From: Poteriospumella lacustris
Taxonomy: Eukaryota; Sar; Chrysophyceae; Chromulinales; Dinobryaceae
Direction: 5' to 3'
NCBI GenBank assembly: GCA_008000375.1
Contig: SMOI01000005.1
Location: forward strand, 31,030-95,029
DNA length: 64,000 nucleotides
Shown here: one piece after another, positions 55,367-64,000 of the stretch
Numbering within the stretch: the stretch's first letter is position 1
Layout of the letters: every line of letters begins with the position of its first letter
Position numbers and translations under genes: made by a program
The notes under the pieces: generated by a model
Database searches by the model: none
Told to the model about the DNA's origin: nothing
The model's input: the letters and a program-made list of their open reading frames with translations, nothing else

Positions 55367-55865
55367 TTACTTCTTCTTTGACTCAACTTCCTTGATGACC
55401 TCATACATCAAGTCGAAAAGATCCTTGACGGTCACCACTTTGCCCAACTTCTCCATCGGCACCTTCGTGTTGGTTTCCGCCAACTCATCCTTGAAAGTAC
55501 CTTCAAGACTGAGGAGAACAGCAACAACATCCACAGAATCGGCTTCGTAATCTTGCACCAAGTTGGCAGTTAACTTCACATCTTTCTGATCAACCTCATC
55601 CAATTGCTTGGCAATGGCTGAACTGACCACTTCGAACAACTTCGCTTCAGTAATAGACTTCAATTCCCACTAAAAATGGCAAATTTTAATTAGAACAAAA
55701 AGTCAAATAATCAAGGAACAAGGATCTTACCGCACTTCCAGTGGTCATTTTGAGAGGAGCTAGAGGCCCACGCTTCAAGTGAATGGCGCGAGAACCACTC
55801 ACGAAAGCACTCGAAGTCTGAAAGAAAACAGCAACCAAGAGAAGAATAGCGACGAAAGACTTCAT
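55367..55865 (-). CDS. ACP: Acyl carrier protein with bipartite plastid presequence
   Basis: Two exons (55865-55731, 55669-55367; 61-nt phase-0 intron) give 145 residues. Exon 1 encodes the targeting region: a signal peptide MKSFVAILLLVAVFFQTSSA with a predicted cut before F21 (SSA|FVSGSRA), then a short basic, Ser/Thr-containing transit peptide. A Phe right after the signal peptide is the hallmark of plastid import in organisms with red-derived complex plastids. Exon 2 is the ACP fold with the phosphopantetheine serine in YEADSVDVVAVLLSLE (usually GADSLD). It carries the growing chain in type II fatty acid synthesis. Mitochondrial ACP is the alternative, but the signal peptide argues against it. 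Confidence 0.9.
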
Positions 55866-56266
55866 TTTTTTGGCGATGATATTTATGAAAAGTGATGGAA
55901 TCTTCGAGACAAGTTGTGGTTGAGAGAATCCTTTCGCATCCAAACAACACCAAACTACTCCACCAACACTCCACAACGTCGTCATCGCTCCTAACTTTTC
56001 GCAACTACAACAGGGTGTTGTACAATACTTTCTCTATTTTTGTATAATGTATTGGCAAATATTTGGCTTTTTCATGTACGCAGTCAGCCTCGCCTTCCAG
56101 TCGTCGATTGCCGATTGCCGCCTGATGAAGCCTGAAGTCTCTTGTCAATGACAATAAAATACGTAGTGAACAGGGGCGCGAACCAGTCGAGCTACAAGGC
56201 AGCATCAATCCGCAGCTCGTGAAGTTGTCGAATACCGTGAATCAGATTTGTCGAAGATCCATTGCA
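55866..56266. promoter_or_regulatory. Shared region between ACP (-) and EMC5 (+)
   Basis: A 401-bp gap between divergent starts. It includes an AATAAAATACG (56152-56162) and a tRNA D-arm-like sequence on the minus strand (about 56165-56210) that does not fold as a full tRNA. Confidence 0.35.
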
Positions 56267-56716
56267 ATGATTGGAAAAGTCTCCATCTTGATAGGTGGAT
56301 TGATTCTGGCCTACGCTGCTTTCTCTCATCGAGATTGTAAGTTCTATTACATTTTTGCTGAGGTGCAATCCTGCTTATTGCTGATTAAATGGATTCAGAT
56401 GTAAAGCTCAAAGTTCGAAGTGATGCGAATGCTCATTCTGATGCTTTGCTTACCCCAGAGGTATATAGACATATCTATCTGCTATGCCAAGTGTGAGGCA
56501 AGTTAATTCATGATTTTTGTTGTCTAGGTATGCATTCAAGCTTTTGTGGGCTTTGCTTTCGTTTTGGTCGGTTTGCTCTACAATCTACGGATTCGATCCG
56601 TCAAAACAGGAGCGGATGTGAAAGGCAAGACCTTCGGTGAGACCTTCGCGGAAAATGATTTTCAAGTCTTCAACAGCCGTCGAAAGCAACTTTCCAAGCT
56701 CCAGGCTTCAAAATGA
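56267..56716 (+). CDS. EMC5: ER membrane protein complex subunit 5 (MMGT family)
   Basis: Three exons (56267-56336, 56399-56460, 56528-56716; introns of 62 and 67 nt) encode 106 residues. EMC5 is a core subunit of the complex that inserts transmembrane helices in the ER. It shows two membrane spans: IGGLILAYAAFSHRDY near the N-terminus and CIQAFVGFAFVLVGLLYNL. They are followed by the family's cytosolic motif KTFGETFAENDFQVFNSRRK, equivalent to the [20 protein letters not shown] of human MMGT1. The ATG at 56267 is the first in frame; an upstream GTG is not a start. Each exon is under 200 nt, so the gene is easy to miss. Confidence 0.92.
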
Positions 56717-56924
56717 TTTTATTCAGACGACATGTAAATAGAATTAAGTCCGTCCTTCAGGGAGTTAACGGTGGCCGTGTATGTACCCATTCAGCTGTAA
56801 ACGTAAATTATCGATATTTATACAAACTATCGCTAATTCAAACGATCTAACCTAACAGTTATAAAAATGGAACGAGAGAAGTTAACGAACGTCATTCTCT
56901 CTGGTGAGTACGTAGACTCCTCGG

Positions 56925-58889
56925 TTACTTCCATGACGCAATATGTGAGCTCATTTCGACGGCAGAGCTCGCAGCTACTGCAGATTCGGATGGAGATGAA
57001 AGCTGCGAATGATGTGGCAAATGCAATGCATAGTGAGGTTGATGTGCATGCGGGAGATGTTTGCGGTCGATTTGGATGGGACTAGTGTTTTTGCTGTGGT
57101 AGGTGCTATTAGCATCGGCTTCGTCTTCAAACACGCCTTCGAAATGACGCAAATCATAGCCAGTATAACCAACATCACCTGGCCGCAATCCATTGATGAC
57201 TGGTCCTTCGTTTTCGTCGTGATGAATCTTGGCGAGAACATCTCCGACGACTGTATTCGACGCGACCAACTCGATGAAATCTTGACCAATCGACCAAGTG
57301 AGCGCCAGCACAAGCAAGGAGCACACCAAAGCTGGAATTTCTCCAATATTTCGTAATGTATGAATGTTGCCGAACGCAAAGGTTGTGATCAAAGATCCAC
57401 ATGCCTTCGCAAATCGAGAACCAAAGACGTCAATCCAGGCCTTCGCCTTGAATTTGATCGATTCCGACGTTGGGATATACAAAATTTCTTTCACCGGATC
57501 GTGAAGGGAAAAGAGCATCGCTTTGATAATCGATACACAGACGAAAAGCACCCACAGGGATGGCACTAAATAACTCACCACCACAGAAATGAAGAGTACC
57601 GTCGGAAAGATCATCAAACTGTGTTTCACACCAATGTGATGCACCAGGTAAGAGAAGCCAAACAACGACAACAAGAACGCAATTAAATTGGTCAATTGGC
57701 CAAAGTGACCAAGAAGATTTGCGAATTGATTGCTGGCATCCCCATCGCCGGTGGAATCAGCGGAAGCACCTGCCACCGCCGTTGCTTTCACTATCGCTGC
57801 GTGTGAACCCATCAGCTTGAATTCGTAGTCCAGAATAACAACTACGATTTCGTAAATGCAGCAGACACCAAGCAACTTCATCACATAAGGGTATTTGAAG
57901 ATCAAGGAAAGACCCTCAATAAATCCGTGGAAAACTCGAACCACATTCGAAACAATATACGTCACAAAGTCCTGAGCCACAGCCTCCGGCTTTTCGTCGA
58001 AGGTTATGATTTCAAAATTGCTATCTGACGTATCATCTGGTAATGAATACATTGGTGATGATGGGCGGAAAGAATGATTTCCATTATCATGGTGGGAAGA
58101 GGCGATGGACATGTCATCGGCATGATCATCTGAGATCAACGGGCTGTGAGTGGACGATTCACTGTCCGTTCTCACGCGATTGCGCATAGCAAGTGAATAT
58201 TGATCAGGAAATCTGAGATTATAAACCTTGATCAACATAGAAACCGGGAATACCAGCATGGAACCAAAGATAAATAATCGTGGAATACCAATTTCGGCGG
58301 CGTTCGTGGCCAGTGTCGAACCCAGCACCGCACCAACTTGTGCAATGGCAATAATCAATCCATAGGCCCCCTTAGCTTGCTCTAAATCCATGATGGAATT
58401 GGTAAAGGACCAAAACAATGCAACGGAAAGAGATCCATATGCTTCGATTGTGAAGTAAACAAACCAACCAAGATAGCGATCTGGAGACTTGACGTGGTTG
58501 TCTAAGCCAGACTTTTTGTTCGACAGCAATGCTGCAAATATTAGAAACACCAATCCAAAAACATTGGCGACGATATGAAACAACCCCGCCTTTGTGACGA
58601 TAGATGTTAAATAATCGTATATGCACACCACGAACAACACGAACACAACGGAGAGGAGCTTCGCGACAGGCTGATATTCAAGGCCCACCAAGTTTCCAAG
58701 AACGGGATCCTTTAAAGAATCCAGAAGCCAAAATCCAGCAATAATAAAAGCCAGGATTAAGCCATGAAATAGGACTCGAGGTATTTCACGAATTGGAATG
58801 CTGAAAGATTCGGCCAAAAATTTACGGATCGCGCGGAATGTTTTCGCCGATAAGTCTGTGGACTCGACCGATCCGATGGAGGAATACAT
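56925..58889 (-). CDS. TLC-type nucleotide transporter-like membrane protein
   Basis: A single main exon of about 654 residues from the ATG at 58889; open sequence upstream to 59039 could include another exon or start. It has about 11-12 hydrophobic spans in two bundles separated by a long polar loop (about residues 225-310, Ser/Asp/His-rich). Parts resemble the ATP/ADP translocase (NTT/TLC) family of plastids and intracellular bacteria: FWLLDSLKDPVLGNLVG near span 2 and KAKAWIDVFGSRFAKACGSL before the last spans. The C-terminal ~100 residues are polar and His-rich (HLPHAHQPHYALHLPHH). If the call is right, it would exchange nucleotides across a plastid or ER membrane. No presequence is visible, so location is open. 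Confidence 0.65.
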   Translation of the reverse strand: MYSSIGSVESTDLSAKTFRAIRKFLAESFSIPIREIPRVLFHGLILAFIIAGFWLLDSLKDPVLGNLVGLEYQPVAKLLSVVFVLFVVCIYDYLTSIVTKAGLFHIVANVFGLVFLIFAALLSNKKSGLDNHVKSPDRYLGWFVYFTIEAYGSLSVALFWSFTNSIMDLEQAKGAYGLIIAIAQVGAVLGSTLATNAAEIGIPRLFIFGSMLVFPVSMLIKVYNLRFPDQYSLAMRNRVRTDSESSTHSPLISDDHADDMSIASSHHDNGNHSFRPSSPMYSLPDDTSDSNFEIITFDEKPEAVAQDFVTYIVSNVVRVFHGFIEGLSLIFKYPYVMKLLGVCCIYEIVVVILDYEFKLMGSHAAIVKATAVAGASADSTGDGDASNQFANLLGHFGQLTNLIAFLLSLFGFSYLVHHIGVKHSLMIFPTVLFISVVVSYLVPSLWVLFVCVSIIKAMLFSLHDPVKEILYIPTSESIKFKAKAWIDVFGSRFAKACGSLITTFAFGNIHTLRNIGEIPALVCSLLVLALTWSIGQDFIELVASNTVVGDVLAKIHHDENEGPVINGLRPGDVGYTGYDLRHFEGVFEDEADANSTYHSKNTSPIQIDRKHLPHAHQPHYALHLPHHSQLSSPSESAVAASSAVEMSSHIASWK

Positions 58890-59337
58890 CTTACTCCCAC
58901 TTGCAACTGATTGGAAGAATAAATGATTTCTGATTACCTCTAAAGGTTGGTTTGCTTGTTCCTGAAAAGTTTTGTTGGCGACGGCCAACCAGCATCCCAT
59001 TTCCAGACTATTTTGGGACTTTGGGTCTACTACAACCACTACGCACTACGTGTGTTCGCTGCCTTTTTCGAAACGGGTTGCTTTCTCGAAAAAATTAGGC
59101 GGTGGCCTTCGAAGTTTGTGCCAAAGATGGCTAGTTGAGGATGAGAATAACGCGGGCAAAGACGGATAACTGTTCATATTATTCATGGCGCAGGGATAAG
59201 AATTGATTGTCCACAAGTTTGAAGGCGCAGTATTGAATTTGAAGTCTCAGAAGGTGACTTTATCACTTACAATCAGCACTTGTTTGTTGTGACACTCCAC
59301 CCGTTGGAATCAATTCGGATCCAGAAGAAACTTGAAG
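58890..59337. promoter_or_regulatory. Shared region between transporter (-) and CAMTA (+)
   Basis: A 448-bp gap between divergent genes. On the minus strand, sequence just upstream of 58889 has GTAATC...TTGCAAG ends that could be a 5' intron of the transporter. Confidence 0.35.
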
Positions 59338-62300
59338 ATGGACAATCACAGTCAGCCTTCTTTACCGGATTTAGGTGCCTTTCTAGTGAATAGTTCGCGC
59401 ACACGATGGTTGGCGCCTGAGGAGATTTATTTGCTGCTGGTGTTGCCGCCTGCCGAATTGGGGATTTCCCCGTTGAAATTCCCTCCTCCCATCATCAAAG
59501 GTACTTTCATCCCATTCATTTTGAGTGGTCCGAGGTCAATTTAAAATTGTTCGACGCTGCAGATGGGACACTTTGTGTGTACGAAGATGGGGCTCTTTGC
59601 AAGCAGGACAACATCAGTTGGGCTAGGTGCGTTTAATCGTTGTCCAAGATTTTCTTCTTGTCTTATCGCTCTACGTTGTGCAAAATAGGAAAAAGGGGCA
59701 AGCAAAGCTGCAAGAAACATATTCAACGCTAAAAATTCACGGAGCTGAGCTCATCAAGGCGGTTTACATCCGTGGGCATGACAATGCAGTAAGTCACTTG
59801 AGACCTTTGGTAAACCATCGATTTGTGACCCATTCTGGCCGATCTTTTCAGAATTTCCGACGAAGAATATACAAATTGAATCAGCCTGACAAAGCGGTGA
59901 CTATTGTGCATTACCGGGAGTGTCCTGATGACGAGAAAGTTGAGAAGACACATTTGCACGCGATTGTTCATTTCTTTCTTCATCGACATCTGTTGCCGTC
60001 TTACAAGGCGCCAGCTGTTCCTCAGCAGCCACAATATCATGATTCTCAAATGGCTGTAGACATTGGCCGTTCGGGTGATGGTGACCATGATATTTACTTC
60101 GATGAGGTAGGTGGCCAACGATGGATGCCTCGTGTGTCGGTGCTCTCAACGATTTCGCCTTCTCTGTTCATTAGATTCTTCATGATCTGGCGGATGAGTC
60201 TGCCGCAGGCAATCCAGCAGATCAACAGTACAATCATGACGATCAGAAAATGGCAACAGAGCGGGAAATGGTAAGTCCCCGTATGATCTGCAGTGGACGA
60301 ACGAAAGTCCGTGAAAGTCACGTTGGAATGCCGCGGTACAGATTGAAATCATCGAATTCGCACCAACCAAACTCAATAGCAATGAAAATGAGCGAAAATT
60401 ACTCGTGTGTATTTCGCATGCCCTCTTCTCCAGTCAGTGGAAGGTACGTCCACCTCGGAATCTTGGATGCACCACGCCAACAGTGCGATCATTCATTCTT
60501 TCTGCTTGTGTAGGTGGTTTTCTCATCGGAACAGCAGCAAATCGCGGTACCGATCATGTCTGTGTTGCCAGGTGTCATCAAGTTGCACGTCCCCATTCTC
60601 AACAATGGTCTGTGGAAGCTATTTCTCATCAACGAATATGTACGTTCACGTCGACGTTTTGATGTTTGATGAGAGTCCGTCGCCTGATTTTTGTTTGGTG
60701 GCCTCTTCGTTTGCTTGTGTTCCTTTCTTCTACTTCTTCTTCGTGACTTCGTGGCGCGTTTAGGATGAAAAGATATCGTACGACAGTTGGGAGAACTTCG
60801 TCGCCTTTTCGACGGATGGTACGTCCGTTGTCGTTCGTTGTTGTTTCGCGTTTGCCTTCCAGTGACTGATCCACCGTGTGGCTGTGTCCCTTGTAGAACC
60901 TCGTCGAACCCTTGGCAAACGTCTACATAGCATCACATCGACGACCTCGCAGCAGGGTCGTAGTGACTATGACGACACCAATGTCCCTTCGTCTGGACGG
61001 TATGCGTCGCTGGAACCACAATCGTCATTCCATTCGAATGGCAATGGGAACAGCGGTATGAACGATGACTTTGGACGGGAAAGCAAGATCCGCATCGTCG
61101 AGAAATTAGAATCCATGAAATCCGCTTTGCTCGGTGAAGATGCTGCCCCATCGGCCTTCTTATCGCCGCATGGTATCGCCCCCGTGGCCTTCCTACGTGG
61201 TGATTCTATGGCGATGAGTGAAGTCACCACCGCGGGAGGAGGTGAAGGGACGGATGGAGTGGAGTGGTTGGATGACACACAGTTGTCGACCCTGTCGAAT
61301 GGCGAACTGGAGTCGTTGATGGAACGTTACATCATGGCGGTGGTGAAGGAATTGGTGCAATTGGCGGCCGTGGACGATGATTTGAAAGCGGAAATGGATT
61401 CGCTCGATGCCAATGGCTACAGTCTCTTCCATTACTGTTGTTTGTACAATTTGACCTCCTTGATCCCCGTCTTGATTGCACGTGGTGTCGAAATCAATCA
61501 AGCGACTGCCTCTGGATCGACGGCGTTGCATTTAGCGGTGGCGGCGGGTCACATCGCGGTGGCGCAATTGTTGTTGGACAGTGGTGTCGATGCGATGAAA
61601 TTGGATGCGGATGGTATGACGGCGTACGATATCTCGGTGACAACTGGGCAAGAAGACATTGCGCGGCTACTCTTTCCGGTACGTTGTCATGGTTCATGGT
61701 CAAAAGCCTGCCCTTACGGTACACTGTATTGGTGCTCATCTGCTCGGCTTGCGTGTCATGTGTTGTCCTTTTTAGTTGTTCGAAAACACCGCGATTGATC
61801 CATCGGCAGATCCGATCCAGGCCACGACGGTTACGCCCAAGAAACGTCTACCGACGCTACCATATTCCGCGTCCAGCGTTGGAACCCCCGACGGAGACGG
61901 AAACTATGATCGTGACGGTACCATGACCACCGCTTCCACCACAACAGCGGCACCAGGTTCAGTCAGTAGTCAACGACTGCTACACGATGCGTTTGCGACG
62001 TTGTCGTTGACCGACAAATGTGCCTTGTCCATTTCTCTGAGTCAATTGACCCCCAAGACTCCGGCTACCGCTTCGGCGGGCCATAAATCCGCAGAGCGCA
62101 TTACAGGCATCGTTCCCTCCTCGGGGAGCAGAGCTATGAACAACAGCAACAGCGGTCTACCCCCACAGCCCCTGTCTATACCACCGCCTCCACCTGCGGC
62201 TTCATCGGTGGTGGCCATCCATGGCTTCGATGGCGGCCAACGTACCAGCAGTGATGATCGAAGCAGTGCCGCCTCGTTGTCGAATCATCAAGATTACGCC

Positions 62301-63683
62301 GTGATGGCTGCCCTGCAAGAGTTGGACACGTCGTACGTCGATATGCTGATGGGTGACGATCAAAGCACGACCAGTTGTTCGTTGCCGTCCACCTCTGCCA
62401 TGTTCCCTCCCTTTCCCGATACATTTGCTTCTACAGCGTATACTGGGAGTGATGGTGGCCATGGTTTTGCTCCAGGTGATCGGTCCCCTTCGTCAGTGTC
62501 CTCGGCGATGGGTATGCCCCGCGCAACGTCCAGCTCCAGTGTCTTGGGCTTCTCGGCGTCGTCTTCGTCGACGACATCATCGCTCGCTGCCCCTTCTACC
62601 AGCAGCAATCTGAGTAGTAGTGTTCTCCACAAGCACAACACAACGCTCGCCAACGGCGCCGCCACCACCACCGGCAAAAGCGGCAGCTCTAGCAGCGGCA
62701 AACGTGCCACCGAAGATTTGAGTGACATTCAATCCGTCATTTCGGAGAGCGACAAAGTGTCGTTGGACAAGGCGATGTCGTTGATGGGTCAACAAGAACT
62801 GATTCAAGTGGAAGAAGAAGTGCGGAAGATTCAGAACAACGTCCGTGGGTGGTTGTTGCGTAAGAATTACGTCAATTTACGCGAAGCCGCGCGCTCGCTA
62901 CAAGTGGCGTGGCGTGAAAAACGTAGCCGGTCGAATTCCGCTCCACCACCATTGATACCAATGGCGACTGGTCATTCACCCCGTATGAATGGCGGCGGGG
63001 GAGGAGGAGGTGGTGGAGGAGGAGGAGGATCCTTGGGCATTGCTGCTCCGGGGCCATCGTCGACGTCGTCGTCATCGGTGAGCGCTGGTACTCATTCGCG
63101 GAGCCACAGTATCACGTTGCATGGCTCAACGGGCCCCGCTGGTATTCCCGCGGTTCGTAGTCATTTGGCATTGTCTCCATCGACGTCCGGAAAACATGGC
63201 TCGGTTTCGCACCCACCGCCACCATCCTCATCGACACCGCAGGCGTCACGACGAGACAGTCGGCTGCATGAAAGTGCCATGGACACCGATGACGACGACA
63301 ACGGCGATGAACATGGTGGTCATATCGTCGAGGATCACCTGGAAGTCGACCGCGACGCCACACACGAAGACGCTGACCGCAACGGCATCGAAGAGAAGGC
63401 GGCGGCGACGTTACAAGCGGCGACACGACGTATGATTGCACGTCGGTCCTTTGCCAATTTGCACAAACACACCATGGCTTCCTTGACGATTCAACGGAAT
63501 TTGGTGCGGTGGTGGACCCGTCACAGTCGAAGCAGCAGCAATGCGGAGCCCATGGACCCCAATTACGTCATGACCGCTGAACCCAGCCATGTCTACATCC
63601 CCACCTATTACCACTCGTCGTCATCGATGCCGGGGGATCCGACGACGAATGCTAATCATGCGTTTCCTTTTCCGTATCGTTAA
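59338..63683 (+). CDS. CAMTA: Calmodulin-binding transcription activator (CAMTA)
   Basis: Ten exons (59338-59500, 59563-59626, 59689-59788, 59852-60106, 60175-60270, 60342-60443, 60514-60639, 60764-60818, 60897-61678, 61776-63683) join in phase to 1,216 residues. CAMTAs are calcium-responsive nuclear transcription factors. Domain order is complete: a CG-1 DNA-binding domain (about residues 20-150, TRWLAPEEIYLLL, then RKKGQAKLQETYSTLKI, then NFRRRIYKL), an IPT/TIG domain (about 227-320), ankyrin repeats (about 485-581, GSTALHLAVAAGHIAVAQLL), and IQ motifs near 929 (KIQNNVRGWLLRKNY) and 1121 (TLQAATRRMIARRSF). Nine small introns lie in the first half; the last exon is 1.9 kb with Ser-rich and poly-Gly stretches. 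The CG-1 domain is split over four exons. Confidence 0.93.
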
Positions 63684-64000
63684 GCGAGGCATGTGGCTGT
63701 TTGTGGTGTGGGGGGGGGAGGAGGAGTCGCTTCCAGATATCCTCGCTCTGTTTTTTTTTCTTTTTGTACATAAAAAGTATGCGACCTCACCTCGTGGTGT
63801 GTGATTGATCGTGTCAGTCCTTCATTCGCTGGATCATGCGCATTCGATGGCCCGTCGCTTTCTACTCGATCTTTTGCACCCTCCCCCCCCCCCGCCCATC
63901 TTCTCTTACCAATCAGCCCATCCACACTGCCACCATCGTCCGTGCTGGTGCGGTAGCGTGTTTATGTTATTTGTTTCGCTGCGCCAGGTGTCATCGTCGT
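63684..64000. other. 3' flank of CAMTA
   Basis: Contains a G-run (63711-63718), a poly-T tract (63751-63760), a short C-run near 63884-63896 and no gene before the window ends. Confidence 0.4.

Noticed and set aside
56165-56215. Minus-strand TAGCTCGACTGGTTCGCGC, resembling a tRNA D-arm
   Set aside because: The following bases do not form an anticodon stem and loop, even allowing a small intron, and no T-arm follows at the right distance.

Overview
This is nuclear DNA of a flagellated eukaryote with a compact genome. I placed 37 GT-AG introns by requiring the reading phase to match on both sides; they run 52-124 nt and most are 58-78 nt. A 4,706-residue axonemal outer-arm dynein heavy chain shows that the organism builds motile flagella. 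An acyl carrier protein begins with a signal peptide that ends in an SSA|FV junction, the pattern of bipartite presequences for secondary, red-alga-derived plastids. Together these suggest a stramenopile alga of the ochrophyte type or a close relative. That is an inference; no rRNA gene or organelle sequence is present to confirm it.

Left edge, 1-4577: the 3' part of a Ty3/Gypsy-like LTR retrotransposon on the + strand. It holds the integrase end of pol, a direct repeat, a perfect hairpin, a long antisense ORF of unknown function and a presumed 3' LTR end rich in small hairpins. It appears to have inserted into the first exon of a minus-strand host gene (4578-4785).

Body, 4.8-64 kb: dense single-copy-looking genes on both strands. 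In order: a small membrane protein; a large protein with R-R-x-T-L-S repeats; a tail-anchored armadillo protein; prolidase; a cytochrome b561; the dynein heavy chain; RRS1; LAMTOR2-like; a GT61-like glycosyltransferase; a possible XRCC4/PAXX-like protein; V-ATPase subunit B; WDR33; a Gly/Trp-rich protein; an SGNH-like secreted protein; bL33; a Tubby-like protein; an FkbM-type methyltransferase; a membrane protein; a gamma-tubulin-complex-like protein; TAF5; a DOT1-like methyltransferase with an apparent myristoylation signal; EEF1AKMT1; plastid ACP; EMC5; a TLC-type nucleotide transporter-like protein; and a CAMTA transcription activator.

These genes do not form one operon-like system. Many are head-to-head pairs sharing 370-450 bp (prolidase/b561, GT61/PAXX-like, GCP-like/TAF5, DOT1-like/EEF1AKMT1, ACP/EMC5, transporter/CAMTA). 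Several single-exon genes, including a 13.3 kb dynein exon, sit beside intron-containing ones. The parts I consider most worth checking are the Gypsy antisense ORF and its hairpin-rich end, the myristoylated DOT1-like enzyme, the PAXX-like candidate and the R-R-x-T-L-S repeat protein. I saw no CRISPR array and no convincing tRNA or rRNA gene.
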